From: an uncultured Bacilli bacterium
GTDB lineage: Bacteria; Bacillota_I; Bacilli_A; RF39; UBA660
Reading direction: 5' to 3'
DNA: 17,042 nt
NCBI GenBank assembly: GCA_947632275.1
Contig: CANROR010000019.1
Span: 1 to 17,042, forward strand
How positions within the stretch are numbered: position 1 is the stretch's first letter; each line of letters begins with the position of its first letter. Positions 6,497-14,706 of the stretch are shown here, in pieces. The notes below the pieces were generated by a model. That model was not told where the DNA came from. It saw nothing but the letters and a program-made list of their open reading frames with translations, and made no database searches. The position numbers and the translations under genes are program-made.

Positions 6497-6500
6497 TAAA

Positions 6501-6899
6501 ATGAAACAAATAGGTAAAAGGAGAAATATTGATTATTTTAATCATAAGTATTGGAAAATGAAAAATATTATTGAAATAAGAAACATCATTGGCGCAACAC
6601 TTGTTACCATAATCTTAACTTGGGCACTTTGGAGTAATAATCTTTTAGGTAAAATCATAATCGTGCCGTTTTTAGTTTGTGCTTTAGCTTTTTTAGACGA
6701 AAATATTGCTTTGCTTTTAAACAAAGAAAAAATGTCTCAAATATTCAGTACTATTTTTCGAGTAAGTTTTTTCATTTATTTTTTAGGAATTTTAACATAT
6801 ACCATTTATTATGCTTTTAGATATAAAAGTTACTCTCTTTTAATAATTGTAGCTTTATTTGGTATTTTTGGTTTCCGTTTTTTTCAAAAAAAGGTATAA
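6501..6899 (+). CDS. Small hypothetical membrane protein
   Basis: Up to 132 residues, with a basic N-terminus and about four hydrophobic segments (near 28-47, 49-71, 85-105 and 111-127); no family recognised. The start is uncertain. ATG at 6501 overlaps the expected transcription start and has no ribosome binding site. AAAAGGAG at 6516-6523 is well placed for an in-frame ATT at 6528, or for an out-of-frame TTG at 6529. That TTG opens a 10-codon frame whose TGA overlaps an in-frame ATG at 6558 as ATGA. The protein may therefore be 113 residues, translated by coupling. The next gene follows after 23 bases, so the two probably share a transcript. Confidence 0.6.
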   Translation: MKQIGKRRNIDYFNHKYWKMKNIIEIRNIIGATLVTIILTWALWSNNLLGKIIIVPFLVCALAFLDENIALLLNKEKMSQIFSTIFRVSFFIYFLGILTYTIYYAFRYKSYSLLIIVALFGIFGFRFFQKKV

Positions 6900-6922
6900 T
6901 TAAAAAATAAGAGGGTGGTAAA

Positions 6923-7912
6923 TTGAAAAAAAGATTAATTTGGTCTATCCTTACATTTATTTATATAATTTTGATATTTATCGAGATTTCTTATTTTAAG
7001 AATCCCTTTCCTTTTGCCTTAAGTGAAACTTTGCAAAATATGATATTTTCTTTAATATCGTTTTATATAATAATTTTTAGTATTGTTGGTAGTTTTTATT
7101 TCTTTTTTACTTTGGCTAATAAATTTTCAAATTTCCTTTTTAAGGTCCATAAGTTGTCAAAAGTAGATATTTTAAAAAGCCGCGATTATTATCGGGACAT
7201 TTTAAAAAAATATAGTGTGACAGAATTAAGTTATATTGATAATTATGAGCTAAATATTCCTAAAGATGTTGTAGCTATTTTATTACAATTACAAAATTTA
7301 GGAAAAATTATTTTAGATGAAGATAAAAATAGAATCATAATTGGTGATAAAAAAGTATCTTTGAAAAAAGAGGAACAATATGTTTTAAATTGTATCTATG
7401 AAGGAAAAATAGATGCTATAGATATTGGGGCATTGACCATTGAAAGTCAAAAAAGTGCCTTGGAAGATAAACTATTAATAAAAGTAAATTCACCCAAAAA
7501 GAAAAAAAGTAAAGTAGGAAAAGTTATATTATCATTTTTAATTATGATTATTGTTCTATTAATTAGTATCCATCTTTTTAATACTCCTGATGATTTTTAT
7601 ATAATTTTTATGATTATAATTTTATTTTTTGCAATATTAATATCGGTGTTATTATTTTGGGGAGTAAGTTATTTTCTTTATGATACGAAAAAAATAAATA
7701 ATCCTTATAAAAGGAGTAATTTAGGAGAAGAAATTAACCAAAAATTGGAAGGCTTAAAATTATTTTTTCAAGATTTTTCTTTATTAGATGAAAAAGAAGC
7801 CAAAGAGTTGATATTATGGAAAGATTATTTGATATATTCGGTTATGTTTAATCAAAATAAAAAGATAATTGAAGAATACTATAATAAGTATTTTGAAAAA
7901 GACTTTAATTAA
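6923..7912 (+). CDS. DUF2207 C-terminal domain-like membrane protein
   Basis: A 329-residue membrane protein with two N-terminal transmembrane segments (6-24 and 44-66), a cytoplasmic middle part and two more segments (200-219 and 226-252). The middle (PKDVVAILLQLQNLGKIILD, 113-132) and the tail (EINQKLEGLKLFFQDFS at 270-286; LWKDYLIYSVMFNQNKKI at 298-315) match the C-terminal part of DUF2207 proteins, where LxGLKxFL and a WxxYLxYAxxxG-like stretch are typical. The N-terminal extracellular DUF2207 domain is missing, so it is a short form. The start is TTG at 6923 after GAGGGTGG (6911-6918). The SanA-like gene follows after ten bases. The role is unknown; DUF2207 proteins are thought to act in the cell envelope. 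Confidence 0.66.
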   Translation: MKKRLIWSILTFIYIILIFIEISYFKNPFPFALSETLQNMIFSLISFYIIIFSIVGSFYFFFTLANKFSNFLFKVHKLSKVDILKSRDYYRDILKKYSVTELSYIDNYELNIPKDVVAILLQLQNLGKIILDEDKNRIIIGDKKVSLKKEEQYVLNCIYEGKIDAIDIGALTIESQKSALEDKLLIKVNSPKKKKSKVGKVILSFLIMIIVLLISIHLFNTPDDFYIIFMIIILFFAILISVLLFWGVSYFLYDTKKINNPYKRSNLGEEINQKLEGLKLFFQDFSLLDEKEAKELILWKDYLIYSVMFNQNKKIIEEYYNKYFEKDFN

Positions 7913-7922
7913 AGGAGTAATA

Positions 7923-8594
7923 ATGACCAAGAAAGTAAAAATAATTTTATTGGGAGTGTTAGGAATAACATTTTTAGCATTAGCCATAGTTTTAGGGATA
8001 AATTGGTTTGTTTTAATTTCTACTAAAAAGCAAATAATTAGTAATAATGATTATGCGAAATTAGAAAATGTTGATTGTATTGTCGTTTTAGGAGCTAAAA
8101 TCTGGGGCGATGAACCAAGTCCAATGTTAAATGATCGGTTAGAAGAAGCTATAAAATTATATCAAGAAGGGGTAGCCCCTAAGATATTAATGTCCGGTGA
8201 CCATGGCCAAAAAGATTATGATGAAGTTAATGTGATGAAAACATTTGCTATTAATAAAGGAGTAGCCAGTGAAAATATCTTTATGGATCATGCCGGTTTT
8301 TCTACTTATGATAGCATCTATCGGGCCAAAGAAATATTTCAAGCCAAAAAGATAATTATTGTAACCCAAAAATATCATTTATACCGAGCTTTATATATTG
8401 CAAATAGTTTAGGTCTTGATGCTTATGGAGTTAATGCTAATCCTAGAGCTTATGCCGGCCAAACTTATAGGGAACTTCGCGAAATTTTAGCCCGCGATAA
8501 GGATTTTGTTAAATGTCTTTTTAAACCCAAATCAACTTATTTAGGAGAGACTATTCCCGTCTCGGGAGATGGTAATATTACGAACGATAAGTAA
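7923..8594 (+). CDS. SanA/YdcF-type DUF218 membrane protein
   Basis: A 223-residue protein with one N-terminal transmembrane helix (about 7-29) and an outside DUF218 domain. The first core strand is CIVVLGAKIWGDEPSPMLNDR, in which the VLGA and the arginine of NDR are family hallmarks. Next come the strand KILMSGDHG, then DHAGFSTYDSI and IIIVTQKYHLYRALYIA, all matching SanA (vancomycin exclusion) and YdcF/ElyC relatives. These proteins influence envelope integrity; their biochemical reaction is poorly defined. ATG at 7923 is chosen because AAAGGAG (7911-7917) lies five bases upstream; the longer frame from 7869 begins inside the previous gene. It is likely co-transcribed with the DUF2207-like gene. 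Confidence 0.85.
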   Translation: MTKKVKIILLGVLGITFLALAIVLGINWFVLISTKKQIISNNDYAKLENVDCIVVLGAKIWGDEPSPMLNDRLEEAIKLYQEGVAPKILMSGDHGQKDYDEVNVMKTFAINKGVASENIFMDHAGFSTYDSIYRAKEIFQAKKIIIVTQKYHLYRALYIANSLGLDAYGVNANPRAYAGQTYRELREILARDKDFVKCLFKPKSTYLGETIPVSGDGNITNDK

Positions 8595-8662
8595 AACTCA
8601 AGTCCTATTTCGTGTCCTTTTTGCTTTTCTCTTTATAAAATTAGGATGAAAGGAGAAAAAAT

Positions 8663-9373
8663 ATGAATCAAGAACAAATTGGTAAGTTTATTGCCGAATG
8701 TCGAAAAAATAAAAAATTAACCCAAAGTGATTTAGCCAATCTTTTAGGGGTGACGGATAGATCAGTTAGTAATTGGGAAACCGGGAAAAACATGCCTGAT
8801 TTATCTTTATTTAAACCATTATGCGAAATTTTAGAAATATCAATTAATGAATTATTAAGTGGTGAAAAATTAAAAAGAGCAGAATATCAAGATAAATTGG
8901 AAGAAAATATTGTTAATACCATTGATTATTCGACGAAAAGAATAACGAAATATAATCAAGTAATTTCTTTGATTTTAATTATCTTTGGCTTTTTCATTTC
9001 TTTATCAGCTCTCATGATTTTTCCAAGTGAAAGTAGTTGGGGTTCCATTTATTCAGTGTTTGGCATAATTATTTTTATGGTGGGAATTGCCCGAATTTTA
9101 AATGCCATTAAATGGCAAGTTCGGTTAATTTTATTAGGATTAATTTTTGGGCTAGCGATTGGCATTCTACTTTTTACCGATTATCTTAATGTTAAATTTC
9201 ATCACGAAGCGCCCATGTTTCGGATGATAACGACAACCACAGGTAGCGTAATTTATTATGATACACCCTTTTATGATGTTTATCGTTGTAACTTTGATGA
9301 ACCAAACGAATATTGGGTTATCGAAAAAAATAGTAAACCGACAACTAATGATTTAATCAATTATTGTAAGTAG
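8663..9373 (+). CDS. XRE-family HTH regulator with membrane anchor
   Basis: A 236-residue protein. Residues 5-60 form a Cro/C1-type helix-turn-helix (IGKFIAECRKNKKLTQSDLA, then VTDRSVSNWETGKNMPDLSL). It is followed by a short linker and three transmembrane segments (about 99-120, 129-147 and 152-172). The last 60 or so residues (KFHHEAPMFRMITTTTG and onward) would lie outside the cell. This makes a one-component sensor that could bind DNA from the membrane, a layout common in Bacillota. AAAGGAG precedes the ATG at 8663, and 68 bases separate it from the previous gene. A terminator overlaps the region just after its stop. Targets are unknown; the flanking envelope genes are natural candidates. 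Confidence 0.87.
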   Translation: MNQEQIGKFIAECRKNKKLTQSDLANLLGVTDRSVSNWETGKNMPDLSLFKPLCEILEISINELLSGEKLKRAEYQDKLEENIVNTIDYSTKRITKYNQVISLILIIFGFFISLSALMIFPSESSWGSIYSVFGIIIFMVGIARILNAIKWQVRLILLGLIFGLAIGILLFTDYLNVKFHHEAPMFRMITTTTGSVIYYDTPFYDVYRCNFDEPNEYWVIEKNSKPTTNDLINYCK

Positions 9374-9399
9374 AAAGGATTGAAGGAAAATCCTTTTTT
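9374..9399 (+). terminator. Terminator after the XRE regulator
   Basis: AAAGGATT (9374-9381) and AATCCTTT (9389-9396) form a perfect eight-base-pair stem followed by TTT. It starts directly after the stop codon. Confidence 0.75.
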
Positions 9400-9423
9400 A
9401 GTGACGAAAAAATAAACTTTTAG

Positions 9424-9432
9424 TGATATAAT
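9424..9432 (+). promoter_or_regulatory. Extended -10 promoter of the cls operon
   Basis: TGATATAAT is a perfect extended -10. It overlaps an in-frame ATG at 9431, which therefore cannot be the start of translation. No clear -35 box. Confidence 0.6.
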
Positions 9433-9451
9433 GGATAAAAGGAGTAGAGTT

Positions 9452-10957
9452 ATGTTAAATGCAATAAAAAGAGCCCTTATTGTGGTAATGGGGGTGCTTC
9501 TTCAATTTGGTTTTGCCATCTTGATTAGATTATTTTTTTATAAATACTTAGGAATTATTACGTTTTTATATAGCGCTATAAGTATTTTGATTGTTTTAGG
9601 AATTTTAAAAAATAGTACTAGGCTTTCCACGGATTTGCCTTGGGTAATCTTAATTTTAATTTTTCCCATTTTTGGGACCATCTTACTTATTACTTTAGGC
9701 CGTAGTTATTCCAAAAATAAATTATTAAAAGGGATTTTTACTTATGAGAAAAAATATAGTAGTTATTTAAAACAAGATGAAAAAATAAAAACCGAGATTG
9801 AAAATAAAGATTTAGATAATTTAAAATATTTAATGAATAGAACTAATTATTTTGTTAGTACTAATAATAACGTTACTTATTATAAATTTGGTGAACTTTT
9901 TTATCCCGAATTATTAAAAGAATTACAAAAGGCCGAAAAATTTATTTTCATGGAATACTTTATTATTAATGAAGGTCAAATGTGGAATGGTATTTTAGAT
10001 ATTTTAAAAGAAAAAGCGGCATTAGGTGTAGAAGTTAGAATTCTTTATGATGATATGGGAAGTTTAGCCATGCTTTCGACTAGTTATCCTAAAAAATTAG
10101 CCAAATATGGGATTAAATGTATCCCATTTAATAAATTAAGTCCTTTTCGCGGCATATTTATGAATAATCGGGATCATCGGAAAATGACGATTATTGATGG
10201 TAAAGTAGCTTTTTCAGGTGGCGTTAATTTAAGTGATGAATATATCAATGTGAATAGTCGACTTGGAATATGGAAAGATAATGGCATCAAAATTGAAGGC
10301 GATGCCATTTGGAATTTAACCGTTATGTTTTTAACCATGTGGAATGCCAATAATAATGAAGATAAAGATATTAAAAAATTTAAATATGATTTTAAAGAAT
10401 CTTCCCAAAACAATGGTTATGTTATTCCTTACGGTGTAGCTCCTTTGCATCCGGATTTAATTGGCGAAGATGTTTATATAAATATGATTAATAGCGCGAA
10501 AAAATATTTATATATTATGACGCCTTATTTAATTATTGATACCGATATGGTTAATGCTTTAAGCCGGGCGGCGAAAAGAGGGGTCGATGTGCGTATTATT
10601 GTGCCTGGGATTCCCGACAAAAAAATTGTTTATACCCAAACATCATCCTTTTTTAAAATTTTAAATGACAATGGGGTAAATATTTATAAATTTAGTAAAG
10701 GTTTTGTTCATTCCAAAGTTTTTTTAGCCGATGATTCTCGTGCTGTAGTTGGAACCATTAATATGGACTATCGCAGTTTGTATTTGCATTTTGAAAATGG
10801 TATATATGTGGAAAATGTAACCAATATTAAAGATATAAAAGCTGATTTTGCAGAAACTTTTAGCGAATGTCATAAATTGACGGCCAAAGAAGTAAACCCA
10901 AGTTTTATAAAATCAATTTGGCAATCAATTTTAAGACTATTTGCTCCTTTGTTTTAA
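9452..10957 (+). CDS. cls: Cardiolipin synthase (phospholipase D superfamily)
   Basis: A 501-residue membrane enzyme that joins two phosphatidylglycerol molecules to cardiolipin and glycerol. Two or three N-terminal hydrophobic segments (about 8-30, 34-53 and 63-84) are followed by two PLD domains, each with an HKD motif: H242-R-K244-x4-D249 (RDHRKMTIIDG) and H420-S-K422-x4-D427 (VHSKVFLADD). The length is typical of Bacillota Cls. ATG at 9452 is used: AAAAGGAG (9437-9444) lies seven bases upstream, and the ATG at 9431 falls within the -10 box. The MBL-fold gene follows after ten bases and is probably co-transcribed. Confidence 0.96.
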   Translation: MLNAIKRALIVVMGVLLQFGFAILIRLFFYKYLGIITFLYSAISILIVLGILKNSTRLSTDLPWVILILIFPIFGTILLITLGRSYSKNKLLKGIFTYEKKYSSYLKQDEKIKTEIENKDLDNLKYLMNRTNYFVSTNNNVTYYKFGELFYPELLKELQKAEKFIFMEYFIINEGQMWNGILDILKEKAALGVEVRILYDDMGSLAMLSTSYPKKLAKYGIKCIPFNKLSPFRGIFMNNRDHRKMTIIDGKVAFSGGVNLSDEYINVNSRLGIWKDNGIKIEGDAIWNLTVMFLTMWNANNNEDKDIKKFKYDFKESSQNNGYVIPYGVAPLHPDLIGEDVYINMINSAKKYLYIMTPYLIIDTDMVNALSRAAKRGVDVRIIVPGIPDKKIVYTQTSSFFKILNDNGVNIYKFSKGFVHSKVFLADDSRAVVGTINMDYRSLYLHFENGIYVENVTNIKDIKADFAETFSECHKLTAKEVNPSFIKSIWQSILRLFAPLF

Positions 10958-10967
10958 GGTGGTTGAT

Positions 10968-11855
10968 ATGGAATTAGTTAAAGTTGGTGCCCAAACTTAT
11001 TATTTAAAAAATCCGACAAATATTGGAATCTACAAAATAGATGAAAATAATGTTTATTTGATTGATTCGGGAAATGATAAAGATGCGGGCCGGAAAATTT
11101 TAAAAATAATAGCCGAAAATGGTTGGCAAGTTAAAGGAATTATTAACACGCATTCCCATGCTGATCACATCGGTGGCAATAAAATTATTCAAGAGCGCAC
11201 GAATTGTGTCATTTTAACTTCGCCTATTGAAAAATGCTTCACGGAATTTCCTGTTCTTGAACCGTCTTTTCTTTATGGTAGCTCACCTTTTAAAGAGTTA
11301 CAAAATAAATTTTTACTAGCAGAACCATCCCAAGTCCTACCCATTGCGAAAAATTTACCCGTAGGTTTAGAGTATTTTTCTTTAAAAGGCCATTCCGGCG
11401 AAATGATTGGGATTAAAACGAGCGATGATGTTTATTTTTTAGGTGATGCTTTAATAAATGCCGAAACAATTCAAAAATACCATTTATTTTATCTTTATGA
11501 TGTTAAAGAATATTTAAATACCTTAGACTATCTAGAAAACTTAAAAGGCAAATTATATATTCCATCGCATGGTGAGGCAACTACCGATATTAGTTCCTTA
11601 ATTACTTTAAATCGGACGCATATTCACACGATTGCTAAAAAAATATTTGATTTTTGCCACGTAAAAGTTACTTTTGAAGAAATTTTAAGTTATCTTTTCC
11701 AAGAATATAATTTAACAATGAATGCTAACCAATATGTTTTGATTGGTAGTACTGTTAAAGCTTATTTGTCTTATTTAAAAACCGAAAATAAATTAGATTA
11801 CGAATTTAACGAGAATAAAATGTGGTGGAAACAAGTAAATAATACCTCATATTAA
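10968..11855 (+). CDS. Metallo-beta-lactamase-fold hydrolase
   Basis: A 295-residue soluble protein with the complete metal-binding set: THSHADHIGG (H62, H64, D66, H67), H142 in LKGHSGEMIG, D160 in YFLGDAL and H201 in IPSHGE. This is the glyoxalase II-like MBL hydrolase pattern with two metal ions. The C-terminal third (about 215-295) is helical and may form a substrate-specific or DNA-binding-like cap. The specific substrate cannot be read from the sequence. ATG at 10968 is chosen because AAGGTGG (10956-10962), which overlaps the cls stop, lies five bases upstream. Its place after cls suggests shared transcription but does not prove a lipid substrate. Confidence 0.9.
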   Translation: MELVKVGAQTYYLKNPTNIGIYKIDENNVYLIDSGNDKDAGRKILKIIAENGWQVKGIINTHSHADHIGGNKIIQERTNCVILTSPIEKCFTEFPVLEPSFLYGSSPFKELQNKFLLAEPSQVLPIAKNLPVGLEYFSLKGHSGEMIGIKTSDDVYFLGDALINAETIQKYHLFYLYDVKEYLNTLDYLENLKGKLYIPSHGEATTDISSLITLNRTHIHTIAKKIFDFCHVKVTFEEILSYLFQEYNLTMNANQYVLIGSTVKAYLSYLKTENKLDYEFNENKMWWKQVNNTSY

Positions 11856-11905
11856 AAAAAGTAAGTGTCAAATTTAATAATTATTATAGTTGTTTTAATA
11901 AAACG

Positions 11906-11914
11906 TGATATAAT
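11906..11914 (+). promoter_or_regulatory. Extended -10 promoter of the glycosyltransferase gene
   Basis: TGATATAAT, identical to the element in front of cls (9424-9432), lies 44 bases before the glycosyltransferase ATG. The -35 region is poor. Confidence 0.6.
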
Positions 11915-11958
11915 GGTTTAAGAAATAAATATTTTTAGTATTAAAGGAGTTTTTATTA

Positions 11959-13191
11959 ATGTTTATTGTTATCGTTTATTATATAATTTTTGCAATAACT
12001 CTTGTTTATGGTATTTATTTTCTAGCAACAGGTATTGTTGGCTTACTTAAAAAACCTAGAAAAATAAATAAAGATGTCCATAACGATAATTTTTTTGCAA
12101 TCTTAATCCCGGCGCGTAATGAAGAAAAAGTAATTGGAAATTTAGTAGATAGTTTAAAAAATGAAAATTATCCCCAAGGTAAATATAAAATATATGTTAT
12201 TGTTAATAATTGTACGGATCATACTAAAGAAATTGCTTTAGAACATGGAGCCGAAGTTTTAGAATGTAATAAAAAAACCAAAACCAAAGGCGATGTTTTA
12301 AAATTTGCTTTTCAAGAATTAAAAGATGAAAAAAGAATTGATGCTTATCTAATTTTTGATGCTGATAATGTTATTCATCCGGATTTTTTAAAAAATATGA
12401 ACATTTATTTAGAAAATGGTTATCGTGTTGCCGAAGGCTATCGGGATGCCAAAAATCCAAGTGATAATTGGTTAAGTGGTAGTTATTCTTTATTTTATTT
12501 ATTTCAAAATATCTTTTTTAATAAAGCCCGGATGGGCTTAAATGGTTCGGCTTCGATTAATGGCACGGGTTTTATGATTAAAAAATCTTTAATTGATGAA
12601 GAAGGTTTTAATACGTATACTTTAACCGAAGATGTCGAATTCACAGGCCAATGTGCTTTAAAAAATGAACCAATTGCCTTTGTTGAAGATGCCATTACTT
12701 ACGATGAATATCCATGTCGCTTTAATATGAGTTGGAAGCAAAGGAAAAGATGGTCGGCAGGCATAATGCAATGTCGCAAGTTATATTCGTGGAAGTTACT
12801 GAAAAATTATTTTAAAACGGGTAATATTGCTTCCCTAGATATGTCTTTAATCTATTGGGGCCCAATTATGCAGTTACTTGGCTTTTTAGGATTAATAACT
12901 TTGTTAATATTTAGAATGTGTGGTATTCATCTAAACGATGTTTTCTCTTACTTCTTCGCTTGGGGATGGTTATATTTTATAATTACTTATGTGGTGAGTA
13001 TCATTGTTGAAGTTATTATGCTTCGCTATAAAAAGAAAAATCCTCAAGATGTTATAAGTGGTCTATTATTATTTTTACTTTTTATCTTTACGTGGATTCC
13101 GATTAATGCGATATGTTTAATTAAAAAACATACGAAATGGGAAGAAATAAGTCACGATCGGAATGTTAAAATTGATGAGATTGTTAGGTAA
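11959..13191 (+). CDS. Membrane-bound family 2 glycosyltransferase
   Basis: A 410-residue processive-type GT2. An N-terminal transmembrane helix (about 3-27) precedes the catalytic domain: ILIPARNEE (48-56) binds the nucleotide, FDADN (133-137) holds the metal-binding DxD, TEDVEF (223-228) the catalytic base region, and QRKRW (261-265) is the Q(Q/R)xRW product-site motif. Three C-terminal hydrophobic segments follow (about 298-322, 334-355 and 365-390). This layout resembles poly-N-acetylglucosamine and hyaluronan-type synthases, and BcsA-like enzymes without PilZ; the polymer or lipid made cannot be told. AAAGGAG (11943-11949) precedes the ATG. It forms its own transcription unit with a promoter at 11906 and a terminator overlapping the stop. 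Confidence 0.92.
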   Translation: MFIVIVYYIIFAITLVYGIYFLATGIVGLLKKPRKINKDVHNDNFFAILIPARNEEKVIGNLVDSLKNENYPQGKYKIYVIVNNCTDHTKEIALEHGAEVLECNKKTKTKGDVLKFAFQELKDEKRIDAYLIFDADNVIHPDFLKNMNIYLENGYRVAEGYRDAKNPSDNWLSGSYSLFYLFQNIFFNKARMGLNGSASINGTGFMIKKSLIDEEGFNTYTLTEDVEFTGQCALKNEPIAFVEDAITYDEYPCRFNMSWKQRKRWSAGIMQCRKLYSWKLLKNYFKTGNIASLDMSLIYWGPIMQLLGFLGLITLLIFRMCGIHLNDVFSYFFAWGWLYFIITYVVSIIVEVIMLRYKKKNPQDVISGLLLFLLFIFTWIPINAICLIKKHTKWEEISHDRNVKIDEIVR

Positions 13192-13214
13192 GTGAAAACT
13201 TACTTTTTCTTTTT
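13186..13214 (+). terminator. Terminator after the glycosyltransferase
   Basis: GTAAGT (13188-13193) and ACTTAC (13198-13203) pair perfectly around a GAAA loop, extendable by two outer pairs, and a long T-rich tail follows. The stem includes the stop codon. Confidence 0.8.
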
Positions 13215-13224
13215 CTTTTATTTA

Positions 13225-13233
13225 TGGTAAAAT
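13225..13233 (+). promoter_or_regulatory. Probable extended -10 promoter of the FAD protein gene
   Basis: TGGTAAAAT fits the extended -10 with one change from TATAAT and lies 33 bases before the chosen ATG. Confidence 0.45.
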
Positions 13234-13266
13234 GAAAATGGATTAAATTGAAGTAAGGTGGAAAAG

Positions 13267-14679
13267 ATGTATGATGTTGTAATCGTAGGCGCGGGTCCCG
13301 CGGGCTTATTTACAGCCTATGAATTAAGTCAAAAAAATAAAAAATTAAAGATTTTATTATTAGATAAAGGAAGATATGCCGATTCGCGGGTTTGCCCCAT
13401 GAATAAAACGAAAGATGGTAAATGTGTTAATTGTAATCCATGTGCCATTCTTTCTGGCTTCGGGGGTGCCGGAACCTTCTCTGATGGTAAATTAAATTTT
13501 ATTCCGAAATTAGGAAAATCCGATCTTTTTAAATATATGGATCAAAGTGAAGCTTATCAATTAATTGATGATACTGAAGAAATTTTTAATAAATTTGGCA
13601 TGGATGCCAAAACTTATCCGACGAATATGGATGAAGCTTTAAAATTAAAAGAAAAAATTACGCAAGTGGGCGCTTCGCTTTTAATAATTAAGCAAAAACA
13701 TTTAGGTAGTGATAAGTTACCAATTTATATTGCTAATTTCACTAAATTTTTAAAAGACCAAAAGGTGGAAATAAAGGAAAACGCTAGTGTCATTGATATC
13801 ATTGATAGTAAAGGAGAATATCAAGTTGTTGTAAAAAGTGGAACAAAAGAAGAAACAATTAAAACTAAATATGTCGTTGTTGCTCCGGGAAGAACTGGGG
13901 CCAAATGGATTCAAGAATTGGCCGACAAATATCAAATTCCATATACTTCCCAAAGTATTGAAATTGGGGTTCGAGTTGAGGTCAGAAAAGAAATTTTAGA
14001 ACCAATTACTAATGTTATTTATGACCCGACCATTTTTATTAAAACCGATACTTATAATGATGAAATTCGCACCTTTTGTACCAATCCCGGCGGCTTTGTA
14101 GCTAAAGAAAATTACAATGGTTATATTTGTGTTAATGGTCACGCTTTAAAAGATATTAAATCGAATAATTCAAACTTTGCTTTTATTTCCAAAGTTAATT
14201 TGACGGAACCTGTTACGAATACGCGGGAATATGGCGAATGCATTGCCAAAATTGCTAATACTTTAGGCGCGGGAAAGCCAATTATTCAAACCCTTCACGA
14301 TTTAAAAATGGGACGACGGAGTAATATGCATCGGATTAAAAAAGGATTTATTGAACCAACTTTAAAAGATGTGGTCGCTGGCGATTTAGCCTTAGTTTTA
14401 CCCCATCGGATTACCAAAAATATCATTGAAGGTTTAGATATTTTAAATAAAATAATCCCTGGTGTTAGTAATGGCGAAACTCTTCTTTATGGCCCTGAAA
14501 TAAAATTTTTCAGTAATGAAATTGAAACAGACAATCATATGAAGCTAGAAAATCATAATATTTATTTTATTGGTGATGGGGCTGGTAAAGCCGGCAATAT
14601 TGTGACAGCCGCAGCCACGGGATTAATTGCTGCGCGCGATATCTTAGAACAAGAAAAAATAAAAATTAAAAAACCATAA
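13267..14679 (+). CDS. FAD-dependent dehydrogenase, COG2509 type
   Basis: A 470-residue flavoprotein. The N-terminal Rossmann motif VVIVGAGPAGLFTAYELS (4-21) binds the ADP part of FAD, and YFIGDGAGKAGNIVTAAATG near 438-457 is the second FAD contact. Between them is the family-specific stretch with C43, C53, C56 and C59 (KCVNCNPCAI) followed by LSGFGGAGTFSDGKL, the hallmark of the uncharacterised dehydrogenase group COG2509. The cysteines could bind a metal or an Fe-S centre, which is inference. The reaction is unknown. ATG at 13267 is used because AAGGTGG (13255-13261) lies five bases upstream; the GTG at 13258 lies within that site. It is monocistronic, convergent with the minus-strand nuclease gene. 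Confidence 0.9.
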   Translation: MYDVVIVGAGPAGLFTAYELSQKNKKLKILLLDKGRYADSRVCPMNKTKDGKCVNCNPCAILSGFGGAGTFSDGKLNFIPKLGKSDLFKYMDQSEAYQLIDDTEEIFNKFGMDAKTYPTNMDEALKLKEKITQVGASLLIIKQKHLGSDKLPIYIANFTKFLKDQKVEIKENASVIDIIDSKGEYQVVVKSGTKEETIKTKYVVVAPGRTGAKWIQELADKYQIPYTSQSIEIGVRVEVRKEILEPITNVIYDPTIFIKTDTYNDEIRTFCTNPGGFVAKENYNGYICVNGHALKDIKSNNSNFAFISKVNLTEPVTNTREYGECIAKIANTLGAGKPIIQTLHDLKMGRRSNMHRIKKGFIEPTLKDVVAGDLALVLPHRITKNIIEGLDILNKIIPGVSNGETLLYGPEIKFFSNEIETDNHMKLENHNIYFIGDGAGKAGNIVTAAATGLIAARDILEQEKIKIKKP

Positions 14680-14706
14680 TGCTATGGCCATTATGGCTTT
14701 TCTTTG
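14664..14706. terminator. Bidirectional terminator between convergent genes
   Basis: CCATAATG (14674-14681) and CATTATGG (14689-14696) form a perfect eight-base-pair stem. A-rich sequence lies on the left and CTTTTCTTT on the right, so the hairpin can serve both strands. Both stop codons (14677-14679 on plus, 14691-14693 on minus) are inside the hairpin. Confidence 0.78.

Larger units (their letters stand above)
6228..6500. other. Gene-poor stretch with palindromes and a possible decayed mobile-repeat end
   Basis: No convincing gene is present. Seen here: a 27-codon frame (6251-6334) without a good ribosome binding site; a 19-base palindrome (6265-6283, ATTAGAAAT-a-ATTTCTAAT); a small inverted repeat CACAA-a-TTGTG; a GC-richer patch with tandem CCCGT at 6398-6409; and a perfect AT-rich hairpin (6415-6422 with 6427-6434). 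On the minus strand, 6416 to 6345 reads as a short peptide containing GTGNIPLVLSIGAMHF, ended by a stop but continuing in frame as FETVTICVGL. Such translated fragments look like the end of a repeated IS or MITE, but I cannot name one. Confidence 0.35.

Noticed and set aside
8596..8612. CTATTTCGTGTCC before the XRE gene as a fourth copy of the repeated motif
   Set aside because: It matches only 8 of 14 positions in the best ungapped alignment, no better than chance in AT-rich DNA.
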